DNA from: Takakia lepidozioides
Taxonomy: Eukaryota; Streptophyta; Takakiopsida; Takakiales; Takakiaceae
DNA: 60,000 nucleotides
Direction of reading: 5' to 3'
Assembly (NCBI GenBank): GCA_030704615.1
Contig: CM060733.1
Span: forward strand, 27,964,001 to 28,024,000
This document shows, one piece after another, positions 33,401 through 45,279 of the stretch (its first letter is position 1; each line of letters starts with the position of its first letter). The translations under genes were made by a program, and so were the position numbers. The notes under the pieces are model-generated. The model was not told the DNA's origin. It saw nothing but the letters and a program-made list of their open reading frames with translations, and ran no database searches.

Positions 33401-36382
33401 TGGGTCGTGTAAGTGGGTATCTGACTGTTTCAGTTGCGGCGAGGCGGCGGTCGATTCGACCTCAGCAACCTGTTATCAGTAAGTATGTAGCAAGTTAGCA
33501 TGAGAGAGTTGACTAGCTCAGCAGGCAAGTTCGTTCCGGTTCCTCACTCGCAATCTAGGGCTGGTTTCCTCTTTATACCTCATTGGTAGTACATAAGTTA
33601 GGCAGTATACTACCATACCCCTATACCGGGTTCGGCATTTTGACTCCTAAATATCATGGAAAGCAAATGCAAACATGATAGTCATGTTCCCCAAACTGCG
33701 AACAAAGTTGGGTATGGAACAAGCAAGGAGCAGTTAGGGAATGGAAGTCCATGAGGTGATTTCCACCCGGTTGATTTGAATTAGGGTCGGCCCTTTTTAG
33801 TTGTTATGCATGAAGAGTTTTGAAAACTTAACAGTTATACATTTATACATGTATAACAACAACCAATTGAAGGAGGGGAGAAATATCATACCATAACAAT
33901 TATAAATAAGTGACCACAGATCAACTTCATAAAAAGTAACATTTTTTTCTTACATTCATTAATTATTAGTAAAGTAAGAAAGAAGGTATGCTATTATATT
34001 TTTATTTTTATTTTTATTTTCCTAGTAGGAGAAAAAGAAAGAAGGTATGTTTATCCAGCCTGAATTGGTGGAGTCCTCTTTTTGAATTGACAAATATTTT
34101 GGTTGTTGTTCATTGTATAGTTGGATTGAAAGTAGAGCGGTTTTAATTCCAGGAAACAGCATTGCGGGTAAGTTACTTGTGGAATCGGAATTTCCTCTTC
34201 GGCGTCAAACTTCTTGTGCTGGGCCAACCATGTCCCAAAACTCATTATTGCTGGTTGAAATCTCTTGTTTAAATCAAAGGGGATCAAAATTAATTAACTC
34301 CAAAGCAGACGGAAAGCTCAGCAAACTATCGCAAAAGTCCAATCAATCTCATCCAGCTCTTATAATGGACACTTGATCAGGAAGCATCACCGGGCTTCAC
34401 CCATTCAAGTTCGGCACTTCAAACAAACCACAATGCCTCTTGGAAGCGTAATCACAAATGACATGGATGTGCCATACTTGCTCAATCATTTGCAAATTTG
34501 ACCAACTAATTACAGGGTGGACTCTACATGGATAACTGTTACATCAACAATCTGGTTTCAAAGTCAAACCCCATTCCCATTCTTTGATTGCATAGAAATC
34601 AATGGGTTGGCAGTGAACGTTGACGTCAACTGAAGGGCCCCTTTTTTAATGTCTTGGTGGACTTTGAATTGAGGGATAGGTATGTTGAATGATAGTGAGT
34701 CCTGTGGGTCCTTGGGAATCCTGTGGGTCTGTGTTTTGTTTTTCATTTTTCAAAGCTCGTTGGCGGGTCCACCTATCTACCCAACAGCCACGTGGCAAAA
34801 ATAATGAGCTGACGCGTTTTGAAAGGTGGCTATATGACAGGTGGCACGTCGCACCTATACTTGTCGTCTACTCCGTAGTACGCGCCTTCTCCATTTATGC
34901 GGCCCCTACTCGATATTACAGTCTCTGTTGGTATGTAGTAGGGAAGGGAAATGACACCTCCGCGACGTAAGGAAATTGCCATCTATTTGGAAAGATGCCG
35001 AGACAACATCTAAGACTACGCTTACCCAACGAGTTGAATGTAACCGTGGGAGCTTGCCCGTACGGTTTCCCGGGATGGCCGTACCCGCAGCGTTCCGGCA
35101 AGGCGTGCTGTTAAATCCCCACCCCCCTTGCTCCTCTCTCACCTGCCAGTCTGTATTATAAATTAAAGCATTAAGAGATTGGAGTACAGTAAGAAATGGC
35201 TGGTAGCGTGATGGCCAGCTGCAATATTGCATTGTAACAATGAGGTTGGAGGTCCATTCTGTGACAGACAGGGCAGATCGAACGATTCATCGCATTTGTG
35301 ACTAATTGACATCACTTTTCATGTCCAAAATAATTCTTAGTTCAAGATCCCCGCTCCCCTCTTCCCACCCCTGCTCATCCCCCCTCCCCCCCAATGTTCT
35401 GCTCCCTATGTTCCCTGTCGTTGCTTCCCTGTCCTACTATGGGGAGCAGGGGAACAGGAGGTGTGGAGCGCACTCCACCTTACTAATGCGGGATGAGATT
35501 TGACTGCAGTATGTCGGGATGAGATTTGTGGGCCAGCGGGCTCTACCGCCTCCCAAGCTTGCCTTAAGTTAAACTCTTTGGGCAAGGTAGTCCTCGCCCT
35601 CCAAGGCTGGCTAAACAAAATGAAATACAAGTAAAGACAACAAAATAAAAAAAATACAAAGACTTATTGGCAAGCTCTTTAGGAGATGGAAGTTTTCCAG
35701 CGAATGGACTTGGATTATAGTCAACAGATGGATTTTAAGAGTCAGACCCATTTCACATAGCGATTGAATGTCAAACCCAATTTTGGATGACGTCATAGAT
35801 GGGAACGTGTTTACATGGGAAGTCGCTGGTCAGCGCCACACTAGATTGCCCCATTTGGGCCCTCATCCGATTTTTTTCAATGTTCCTGGACTTCGATGTC
35901 ATTGAAATGCTGATAGCAACCAAACTTGTAGCCCTGCTCTCCACTGCCACCTGCCCCTCCGTGATTACATACGAAACCGCACGATTTACGATTACATACA
36001 ATCGTGAAAAATCGCCTACAAATTCCCTTTGTTGGCTCTCTTGTAGAGAGAGACTATGCATCCTGAAGTCAAGGAAGAAAGTGTGGTCCTTTGACCTTAG
36101 ACCGTGTCAAGGATTGGTGTGTTGTGCTGAAATTGTCGTCGCCTTCTCAGACAGGAAGTTTCAATTGTCGTGAAGGATGGAAGGGCCTCATCAGCTGCCC
36201 CTTCCCCTACATACAAAGGAAACATGCCTTACCTACAACCACCTGTTACAACAAGAGGGAAAACCAACCTCTCCCATGGCCGGAACCCGCTGGACCTCAC
36301 CAAATGAGGCCTATTAACAGTTAGAGGAAACAATTACGTCTTTCAAACTGCTCCTGCTACACAGGCCGCACCCTAGTCACAA
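33401..36382. other. Intergenic stretch
   Basis: No gene was found. An AT-rich zone with TTTATTTTTATTTTTATTTT lies at 33990-34020. Near 35190-35250 a tRNA-like head is faintly visible (GGCTGGTAGCGTGATGG, shared in part with the SINE at 30030), but its B box is poor. Small frames on both strands around 34900-35230 and 35771-36170 lack domains. Confidence 0.35.
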
Positions 36383-36712
36383 GTCTCAACCAGTATTGTG
36401 CAGGTCCGGGTTTTGAAGGCGGGTACCCGGGGGGTTAGGATCCGGGTTACCTGGACCCGCACCCGGACCCGCAACCGTGCTATCACAAAAAACCCGGACC
36501 CTGACCCGGGTTCATTTCTAAACTGAACCCGGAACCGGACCCGCCAACTGGGTCCAGAACCCCTTAAACCCGCTACCCGCGGGCCAATGTAGCGGGTCAG
36601 GCTCCGGGTCTTAATTTTAAATGGGGTATGTGGGGTCCACCTTAGATTTGGTAGGTTTTGTCATATGTGTGGAGGGGACCAGCAGCAATAGGCCGCAGCA
36701 GCCAGCCCCACC

Positions 36713-36855
36713 ACGTTGTAGCCCAGTGGTAATGCCCACATACCACCTCAAAAGCGGTTGTGGGTTCAATCCACGGAGTGGTGTCACAAAGTTGTGCCCT
36801 ATGGGACAATAATTTACACCTCCCAAAGGAGGCGTCATATATTATTATTAGGCCA
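36713..36855 (+). mobile_element. SINE inside the left arm of the hAT foldback
   Basis: A box TAGCCCAGTGG (36719-36729) and B box GGTTCAATCC (36763-36772) match the polymerase III consensus fully. The body ends in a TATTATTATTA run (36838-36850). Confidence 0.65.
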
Positions 36856-37767
36856 GATCCCACACATCCATGCTATAGTGATCTACGCTTGAGGCATATT
36901 ACTATTCTTAACATGTTTAAAGAATTGATATTGAAAAATAGAAAATGGAACTCAAACTTCTATTTTAATTCTTATTCGTGGTATACATATTCATATTCAT
37001 GATATATTTTGAAGGAATTTCTCTTAGAATAAAATTCATTATTAGGATTTAAAGTTTTTTCCAGCCAAAAATAATTTTATCCCTAATTAATATTATTTTC
37101 TAATTTATTTAATCAATAAATTAAGACCCGGATCCGAACCCGTGAACCCGCTAATATTTCCCAACAACTACCCGGACCCTAACCCGAGTCCGTGTTGACA
37201 AACCCGGACCCGAACCCGGACCCGGATTTTCCAAATTTCAAACACCCGGATCCGGACCCGGACTTGGCTCCGAAAAAAAACCCGCGCCCGGACCCAGGTT
37301 CTGCCTTTTTAAGGAACCCGCCGGGTCCGGGTGCGGTTTTTTTTTCGGAGCCAAGTCCAAGTCCTGATCCGGGTTTTTGAAATTTGGAAAATCCGGGTCC
37401 GGGTTCGGGTCCGGGTTTGTCAACACGGACTCGGGTTAGGGTCCGGGTAGTTGTTGGGAAATATTAGCGGGTTCACGGGTTCGGATCCGGGTCCTAATTT
37501 ATTGATTAAATAAATTATAAAATTTAAGATTAATTAGGGATAAATTTATTTTTGGCTGGAAAAAAATTTAAATCCTAATAATGAATTTTATTTTAAGAGA
37601 CATTCCTTCAAAATATACCATGAATATGAATATGTATACCATGAATAAGAATTAAATTAAGTTTGAGTTCCATTTTCTATTTTTCAATATCAATTCTTTA
37701 AACATGTTAAGAATAGTAATATGCCTCAAGGGTAGATCACTATAGCATGGATGTGTGGGATCTGGCA

Positions 37768-37905
37768 TAATAATAATATATGACATCTCCTTTGGGAGGT
37801 GTAAATTATGGTCCCCCAGGGCACAACTTTGTGACACCACTCCGGGGATTGAACCCACAACCGCTTTTGAGGTGGTATGTGGGCATTACCACTGGGCTAC
37901 AACGT
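37768..37905 (-). mobile_element. SINE inside the right arm of the hAT foldback
   Basis: Mirror copy of the left-arm SINE: A box at 37899-37889 and B box at 37855-37846 on the minus strand, with the ATAATAATA tail near 37768-37778. Its presence in both arms shows that the SINE was there before the element was doubled into a palindrome. Confidence 0.65.
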
Positions 37906-38209
37906 GGTGGGGCTGGCTGCTGCGGCCTATTGCTGCTCGTCCCCTCCACACATATGACAAAACCTACCAGATCTAAGGTGGACCCCCTATGCCCCATCTA
38001 AATTTAAGACCCGGACCCTGACCCCCTACATTGGCCCACGGGTAACGGGTTTAACGGGTTCTGGACCCAGCAGGCGGGGCCGGCTCCGGTTCCGGGTTCA
38101 TTTTAGAAATGAATCCGGGTTAGGGTCCGGTTTTTTGTGATAGCATGGGTCCGGGTGCGGGTAACCCCGATCCTAACCCGCCGGGTACCCGCACAACACT
38201 GGTCTCAAC

Positions 38210-39856
38210 CTCCAGCAGTTGTATAAACTATAAACTTTGCATGCCAAAACACTGTGGGTAGCGGTGGATTGAAATTTTTCGAATTTTCGAATTTTTGGAT
38301 TTTTTTGAAATTTTGTCCAGAATAGTATATAGCACAAAGTATGTATTCTATCCTTTAGAAGATTTTTTGAGATTTTCCAAATTTTCTTATTTTTGGACAA
38401 GCTGAGTATGTAATATTTCTGGATTTTTAGACATATCACTTGAGTTAATTAAAAAATTTCAACAACCCATTAATTTGTCTGACAGCAACGTAGGGTGTTA
38501 CTTACACTCTTTGAGAATCTGTGAGACTTTGGGTATGCTAAGAGTACAAGCAGATGCTTTGATGAGACGAACACATTACAATTGTTAAGATTTGAGTATC
38601 TATACTCTCTACTCCACTCTCTCTGCACCGGCAAAGGATAGAACCCAACATGGCAAGCTGATAGACAACATCACTAACAAGAAACACACCAATATCTCTC
38701 TCACTCTCTTCAAACTTCACTAGTTCTTGACGTTCAGTTCTCTATTCCAGGCCTCCCACAGACACAATAGCCTCAAGGTCATTGGATTTTGTTATCCTTC
38801 TGTTATGGCCATTCGTTTGTCATCTCAGCTACTCCCCTAGGTTATGAGAGAGCCTGTGGACTTGGTAAATTTCTTCCTTATGCGAGGTTCCTTCCTGTGC
38901 GACAAACATGTTCTTGTCTATAAGATTTTTGGTTTTTTTCTGCACATACACACATCAACTTCTAAAGGTGCAACTTGGGGCATCGAACTACCAACATATT
39001 CGCTCCACGAAACTTGTTCAACATTTCATATTGCCTATTTTTGCAGGCAAATATCCACATGCGAAGCAATTGTAAGACTCATGTACCGCCAAGCTCATTT
39101 ACATCTTGTCAAATCATAATGTAATAGAATCATTGCTAGGAGCCCAGCTCCCGGCAAAATTCAGAAATATAAGTTGATCTAGCACCATGGTTTGGATAAC
39201 AGTTTTGATCATCGTAATTTGTCTACGCCTCTATAAATTCTTGCCTAGTACTTTATATGATGGTTGCCTCCATCCTCTTTGAACGAAATTGGGGTCACAG
39301 ATTCATGGCATATCATCTTTTTGGTTGCAGACCTACTATTGCATAGAAGGTCCCTTGTTGGGCGAATAGGCAGTTCCAGGGTCGGGAAACTGCATCTCCA
39401 ACCATGACCAAGATTGGTGTCCAATCAGAACCTTCAATTTGTTCAGATCTATCCACTCCAGTGGAGTGGACAACCTGCAGGAGTTGGACTAAGCGCAAGA
39501 AGGTACGGTGTGAGTAATTCATCTGCCGACGAAGAGACTGTTCCATATATGGAAGGGAAGATTCGGAATACGTTCTACAACCACGTGCAATCACTGACAG
39601 GAGAACAGCGACCGGACTTTGAACAGAACTTCAAGTAATTTCGAAGATAATCAGTCTCATTTCGTGTGTTAAATTGGAATCCAATTGAGTCATTGCAGTG
39701 CCCCTAAAATCGATGGCAAGTGGATCCATTCTAGTAGACCGCATCACAGCTCACCAGTCCATCACTCCCTGGGGGTCTACAAAAAGAAGCACATACAAAT
39801 CTACCCAATCACTGCCTTTCCTGCTTATAGAAAATCGGAAGCAGAAATCCGCACCT
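38210..39856. other. Intergenic stretch
   Basis: No supportable gene. Low-complexity TTTTCGAATTTTCGAATTTTTGG lies at 38275-38300. Overlapping frames at 39313-39640 on both strands have no recognised domain. Confidence 0.35.
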
Positions 39857-40192
39857 TTACTCAGCAGGCATGGACCGGATGATATCGGAGTCACCGGGGT
39901 CGGTGATGCTCAAGCAGCAGACGCGGAAATACTTGCCGCACGCGGTTCCCAGATCCACATTGTTACCACTGTAATGGTGCACTCCGGTCTTGGAAAGCAT
40001 GGCGTAGTACTCAATCTCCGATTTCCTCAAAGGTGGACAATTGTTGGCAATAATCACCAGCTTCCCCTTGCCGCCCCTCAGCGACTTGAGAGTGGTGGTG
40101 TAGCCAAGGGTGAACTTCCCCGACTTCACCACCAGCGCCAGCCGGTTGTTGATGCTCTCCTGCGCCTTCTTGGTCTTCTTTGCAGCCACCAT
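39857..40192 (-). CDS. RPL30: 60S ribosomal protein L30 (eL30)
   Basis: An uninterrupted frame of 111 residues begins [20 protein letters not shown], the standard eL30 start, so I use this ATG (40192) and not the in-frame ATG 18 bases upstream. Further family blocks are [49 protein letters not shown] and [10 protein letters not shown]. Length is normal. eL30 is a small RNA-binding protein of the large cytosolic ribosomal subunit with the L7Ae-like fold. No intron is present in the coding part, which is unusual for a plant ribosomal gene and raises the possibility of a retrocopy. Against that, the upstream region has the telobox AAACCCTAG (about 40271-40280) and a TATA-like sequence (about 40312-40320), typical of active plant ribosomal genes. 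Confidence 0.93.
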   Translation of the reverse strand: MVAAKKTKKAQESINNRLALVVKSGKFTLGYTTTLKSLRGGKGKLVIIANNCPPLRKSEIEYYAMLSKTGVHHYSGNNVDLGTACGKYFRVCCLSITDPGDSDIIRSMPAE

Positions 40193-40713
40193 CTTGCCTT
40201 GCTTTCTCACGCAGCGGCTATGGCGATCCCGAGCTCTGCACGGGCTGCGAGCAACGACGACCCCTGCCCTCTAGGGTTTCCTTCTTACTGTACAAATACC
40301 ACTCACATACGCTATACATACGGTTTCCTCTCTTTCAATACAAAGTTTCAACCGTAGGGCTTCTTTTTTTATGTTTTTATGTTTTGTTTTGTTTGTTTGG
40401 TTTTTTTTTAGTTTAGTTTAGTTTTTAGTTTTTAGTTTTTTTCCCAACAGGGGGATTATATCCCTGTTTAACTTTATTATAAAATACCCTTCAATAATTC
40501 CAAATAAAGCTTCCAGCCTGTTCTCAAAACCGTAAATAATTTAAATTTAAAATTGTTTTTTTTATTTAAAAAAAAAAGGTATGCGAAAAAACCACCTTAC
40601 AAGTTATTCCTATTTATTCGGGGAAAAAAATTAAAACCCCTTTTACGCACACACACCGTATTCAGTGAATAAAGATCTTGACCCCTCCAAAGAGGGAGAT
40701 TCAACCCAGCTGG
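40193..40713 (-). promoter_or_regulatory. eL30 promoter and leader, then AT-rich spacer
   Basis: The telobox (GAAACCCTAGAGG, minus strand) lies about 80 bases before the ATG. Teloboxes are a known mark of plant ribosomal-protein and translation genes. The T-rich repeats at 40360-40445 and A-rich 40560-40580 hold nothing further. Confidence 0.6.
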
Positions 40714-40721
40714 GTTTGAAC

Positions 40722-41070
40722 CAATGTTGGGCGGTTATTTAAATTTCTTTCTAATACCCGGTGGTCACCTATCCGGTTATATATATATGACCGGCGGAGG
40801 TGAAAAAATGAAGTAACCAGTCCAGTTAGGAACCGACGGAGGTCAGGCATTCAAATAACCCAGCAAAGAACCCTTTAAAGAACCGCCCAATACCCACGGT
40901 TAGTTGATGAAAATCGTCAGTTATTTGAGGTTTTTGCAAGTAGCCGTAACCGCAGGTTATATCTAGCCATAAAAAATTTAGTAACCGCAACCGTAGGTTA
41001 ATAGTCTCCAAAATTTTGAAGCAACCGGAACCGCCGGTTACGAAAAAAATCAAATAACCGCCCAACACTG
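40722..41070. mobile_element. 349-bp hAT MITE
   Basis: Inverted ends CAATGTTGGGCGGTTATTT and CAGTGTTGGGCGGTTATTT; exact 8-bp target duplication GTTTGAAC at 40714-40721 and 41071-41078. The interior is AT-rich with repeated AACCG / CGGTT words and no coding capacity. Partial relatives lie at 41275 and up to 59799. Confidence 0.9.
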
Positions 41071-41274
41071 GTTTGAACCCTAGTTCTTCCCGTGAACCTG
41101 AACTTGTTATAGACTTAGCTTCCTATGGACCAGAATCCAAGAAACAAGAGTGAATATGTTGACAGGCAAATTAAGGCACTGTGATTATCATAAGGTAGGA
41201 ATTTTGACTAAGTAACCTACCCCCGAGTGTAATGAAGCGGTGAGGCTTTTGTGGAACCCTTAAGATGTTTTTTC

Positions 41275-41550
41275 CAACGTTGGGCAGTTATTTGTTCTTG
41301 TCTCTAATAACAGTTGGTTATCTATCCGGTTATATATATATATATAACCACATGAGATGAAAATTTGAAATAACCGGTCCCGTTAGGAACCGGCAGAATG
41401 TAGGCATACAAATAACCGGTCCCAATAACGGAGGCCAAAATTTTAAAAATTGATGTAGACAATCGGTTGGGTGTTTTTTAAGTCCACGGTTATGAATATA
41501 TATATATATATATTGGGTCTAATAACCTAAGGTTATGAGTGGCGGTTCTC
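41275..41550. mobile_element. Left half of a hAT element of the same family
   Basis: It begins CAACGTTGGGCAGTTATTT and follows the left half of the 40722 MITE (CTATCCGGTTATATATATA, then 'GTTAGGAACCGGC'). It has no right end nearby. The 8 bases before it are GTTTTTTC. TA runs lie at 41330-41345 and 41500-41514. Confidence 0.7.
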
Positions 41551-41929
41551 AGGTGTGAGTCCTTGGCTAAATTCATGAATGAGCTTGTCAGGGCTTCATA
41601 TTTAACTTTGAGAATTTTGCCACCCGAAATAAACTGGAAGAGAATTCGAGAGGAGTCCAACGAGGTGACTTTTATTCGTTGTCCCCTTTCGTTTTTCAAA
41701 ATACTGTGGATGATTTTATTCTTTTTGATGCCATCATGCTTTCTTGTTCTTCCATGTTGTAGAACCTTCACTGCCCAGTGGACGTTAACATTGTTGAGGA
41801 GTTGGGGTGCAGACAAACAGACTGCAACCTGCTAACATTCTGTGCACTCAGCAAAGGTGCTTCCTGTTTTCCGAAACCTCCACGTTAGGAAATATTTGAT
41901 TCCGTATCGTCTTTCGATTTTTTTAAGGA

Positions 41930-42701
41930 TGCGGATGGCTGGCCCGTGATGAAGTACAAGAAGTCAGCTACTGATTCGGAGTGGCTTTCTACAAACTCCA
42001 GCGTTAAGATGTGGAAGTCCAATCATGATGGGACTCCAAATCTCCCTGAAGGAGACCCAGATGTCATTCCAAGACCGATATGGGGAGTCGGGGACAACTC
42101 CTCAGAAAAACAGTCATTCATAAAAAATGGTATTAAGAAATATAAAGATTTTTGGACCAAAGGAATGTTGCTTGACGATCATTACCGGGGTGTGATGGAA
42201 CAATATGACCAATACTGAGGAAATATTCTCGTCGAACTTGATAAGCCAATGCAGGACATTCCGGATCGTATTCAGCTTCTTGAGGGATTTTGGCCGAAAA
42301 CAAATTGGTCCTCGGAGGGATGGCATCCAGCCACAGATACTGGAAGATATGGAAGATGAGGATGAAGTTCCAGAACCTTGCTGTGGCCCTAGGTGTGAGC
42401 GTCCAAGGATACCCTTGAATCCATTCAAGGATATTGAGCAAGGGTTTTTTGTGCTCGTTCGCCCTCATGACCCAACAACGTGCCCGGTCTGGATGGGAAT
42501 GGCAATTTCAGATGTCATCCGAGAAAGGGAAGATCCTAATTTTAGGAAAGTGAAGGTGGAGTGGTGGAGACCGAAGAAAGGAGATAACCCCTCAGACTTT
42601 GAGAGGTACAGGGATTGTTGGTCAAAGTTTGGGAGTACAACCCGTTGCTCAATGGATCCACGTGAACAATGTCGTGTGGACAATGCCGCCATGAAAAAAT
42701 A
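41930..42701 (+). pseudogene. Decayed unknown gene with a C-terminal 'VEWWRP' region
   Basis: After an acceptor-like TTTTTTTAAG the frame reads DADGWPVMKYKKSATDSEWL and continues to MEQYDQY and a TGA at 42216. The same frame resumes beyond the stop with sensible sequence (ILVELDKPMQDIPDRIQLLE). Near 42345 the coding frame shifts to 'LNPFKDIEQGFFVLVRPHDP' and 'CPVWMGMAISDVI', then VKVEWWRP and a Cys/Trp-containing end at 42701. The last part has the look of a small beta-barrel reader domain, but I cannot name it. One stop plus one frameshift argue for a pseudogene. It lies within the bracket formed by the two halves of the hAT element, so it might be captured or element-encoded. Confidence 0.45.
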
Positions 42702-43978
42702 GCACCAAGAGAATTACAACGGTGGAAGCAGTGAAGGCGCGCGCGAATTTGGAGGTTGCTAACTTTCAGCCAGATACCTGAAGGTTTCCTTCTTGCGAAC
42801 CACTTTCCATCCATGGACTAAATGTTGAGGTTATTTCCGGTCTTTCATTTTAAGATATAAAAATTTCTTTACGCTTCTTTCCCTTCGTGTTTGCGTTGGG
42901 TGATCCTTCATATCTTCTTTTTCTGTCGCACTGAACCTTGAGTGGGCAGTGGACGTTCATCTATTTTCTTTCTGCCGTATTGGACTCTGCACTGCTGTAC
43001 ATTCTGTTCGTCTACATATATTCATGATATGGGGATTCTGGCTTACAAAACAGACAATGCACCCCCAAAAACAAAATGCTGGCACAACCCTTGGATTCTT
43101 TATTTTCCAATCCGGTCTAAATATTTTTTTGCAATGTCTCGTTCTAGTGAGTGCGAGTCTTCCATATTTGTTTGTCCATTTATACCTTTACCATCACCTC
43201 TAAATCCTTACCCTTCGTTTTACCCTTCCTTTAACCCTTCCATAGGCTTAAGCTGGACACTTAGTACCCTAAACCATTACTCTTACCATATACCAAAAAC
43301 CTTTGTGTATACTCCCATAAATCCAAACCCTAAACCCTTACCCTGGCCTTAATCTTTACCCTAAGATTAAGCCTGACACTTACTACCTTAAGCCATTACT
43401 CTTACCATATACCAAAAACCAGGTTAGTGTACTACCCTACTTACACTTCAAACCAAGTTATTGTACTACCATGTGTGAGTCTTCTATATTTGTTTGTCCC
43501 TTTGAACTACCCTAAATCCAAACCCTAAATCCTTACCTATTCCAAACCCTAAATCCCCTCAAACATCATTCCAATGGCATTGTCTATGAATATTGTGTTT
43601 GTCAACATGAAGATTCAATCAAAATTACTATCAACTTATATCAAGTATGGTAGAGTACTATGAGTCTATCCCATGTTCGATTCGACACATTTGTTTATCG
43701 TGATTGTAACATAATGTAATATTACATCATTCGACTTCCCAGTCGACGTTCAATGAATTGTTCAGTTACACTGCAACTTCACAAGCACTTCAATGTCAAA
43801 TGGACATCTTATATGTTACATTTTGAAGCAAGTATGACATCACTTGTAATCTCACAAAGTTCAATCACACATTACTATCCAAGATATTATTAATATTTGA
43901 ATTAATTTTAATTCAAATACATATTAAGTTTGGTCCGGATTTAAGCCAAAAGTCCAGAATTAGTTAAAATAGGGTTTA
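42702..43978. other. Spacer with degenerate telomere-like repeats
   Basis: Between about 43195 and 43560 the plus strand is full of CCCTAAACCC, CCTTACCC and CCCTAAATCC words. A segment of about 119 bases is repeated once ('CATTACTCTTACCATATACC' near 43275 and 43395). The rest, 43560-43978, is AT-rich with no feature seen. It ends sharply where Ty3 element 2 begins. Confidence 0.5.
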
Positions 43979-43986
43979 CAACTCCA

Positions 43987-44898
43987 TTAATGAAACATGA
44001 AAGACTGGATGGATGCGCATACTTCGTGGGAGTTCAAACCGAAAACTGACGGATTTATTTGTCGAATAATTTTGAATGGGCCCAGGCGTTGATAATCCAA
44101 CTTCCTTGATGGTCGCGAGGTTTGTATGTCCTGTCGAAGAAGCCACACACGATCTCCGACCTTGAACTGGGGTTGGAGTTGGCGACGTTGATCTGCATAC
44201 TCTTTGTATCGTTTTTGAGCTTCTGCGAGGTGGAATGTAAGCTCATTGTGAATCGTAGCAAGATGAGTAGCAAGGTTTTCTGCAGCAAGGTTTCCAACAG
44301 TCTTCATGTGGAAAGGGTTTGCTCGAGGATGATGACCATAATTGGAAAAAAATTGAGTTTGATGGGTCGAAGAATGTATAGTGTTGTTGTAGGCAAACTC
44401 AGCCAATTACAGAAGGTCCGTCCAATTATCTTGGTGATAATTTATCATACAACGAAGATACTACTCCAAAATCTGGTTTACACGTTCGGTTTGACCATCA
44501 GTCTGTGGATGATTAGCTGTAGAAAAGTTGATCTTAGTATCCAATATGTGAAATAATCCCTTCCAGAAATTTGATATGAACTGTGGTCATCGATCAGATA
44601 CGATGTTCTTCGGGAGTCTATGAATGCGGTAAATATTATTGAGGAAGAGTCTTGCAGTTTCCTCGCCGGCAACCGTCGGAATGAAATGTGTCATCTTCGT
44701 AAAACGATCTACAATAACAAGGATTGAATCGGTGGTCTTGGAGATTGGAGGGTCCGTAATAAAGTCCATAGACACGGACGACCATGGACCCTTAGGAATG
44801 GGTAATGGTTGAAGAAGGCCGTAAGGTCGATGTCGTGGTCCATTCGCTCTAGCACACGTGTCGCAAGATTTTATAAATTCTTTCACGAGTTTCCACAT
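43987..44898 (-). pseudogene. Integrase remnant of Ty3 element 2
   Basis: 44898-44587 shows CDTCARANG, then SMDFITDPPISKTTDSILVI and DRFTKMTHFIPTV, ending in IVSDR. 44406-43987 has LAEFAYNNTIHSS in a minus-strand frame and VGDRVWLLRQDIQTS, the strand-transfer C-terminal region. A frameshift or stop near 44560 separates the halves. The piece ends before any chromodomain. Confidence 0.75.
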
Positions 44899-45279
44899 CT
44901 GCGGCCACCAAATAGTCCCTGGATATCAATTCCATTGTTTTGTTGAAGCCGAATGTCCTGCAGCTTCAGGACATGTTTAAAGAATTTGAAGTCGTGTAGG
45001 TCTTGGAAGTACATAGAGAAGTCCCTTGAAATAAAATAAGTCATCTTTGAACTCGAAGTCATTTGTAACATGTGGGTTGTCTCGAGGTCGATTTAGTTGA
45101 CTTTGTAATGTCGTAGCAAATTGGTTGCTCTTCAGTGCTTCCTAAATCTCCTTTATGATCTCTGCATCGTCATAGGTGGACATGAATAGCATATTCAATT
45201 GGAGATTTGCTGGTTTCAACATAATGGATTTCTGTTGGTCAAAAGCTGCATCCCCTTCATTTGGCGCAAGATACGATCG

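Larger units (their letters stand above)
36391..38201. mobile_element. 1.8-kb palindromic (foldback) hAT element
   Basis: The ends are CAGTATTGTGC and, inverted, CAGTGTTGTGC. The 8-bp target duplication GTCTCAAC is exact (36383-36390 and 38202-38209), as expected for the hAT superfamily. Almost the whole element is one inverted repeat: about 900-base arms meet at about 37296 (CCTTTTTAAGG). Both arms contain the same blocks in mirror order: clusters of ACCCGG / CCGGGT words, a tRNA-derived SINE and an AT-rich block. It has no transposase. The chance frames (repeating PDPNPDPD) come from the CCCGGA repeats. Confidence 0.9.

Noticed and set aside
35190-35260. Third SINE
   Set aside because: The head resembles the SINE at 30030 but both promoter boxes are poor.
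37192-37426. Pro/Asp-rich frames (PDPNPDPD) on both strands
   Set aside because: Both come from CCCGGA simple repeats in the palindromic hAT element and mirror each other.
42942-43352. 136-codon plus-strand frame
   Set aside because: It runs through the degenerate CCCTAAA tract, and its Pro/Leu-rich product reflects the repeat.
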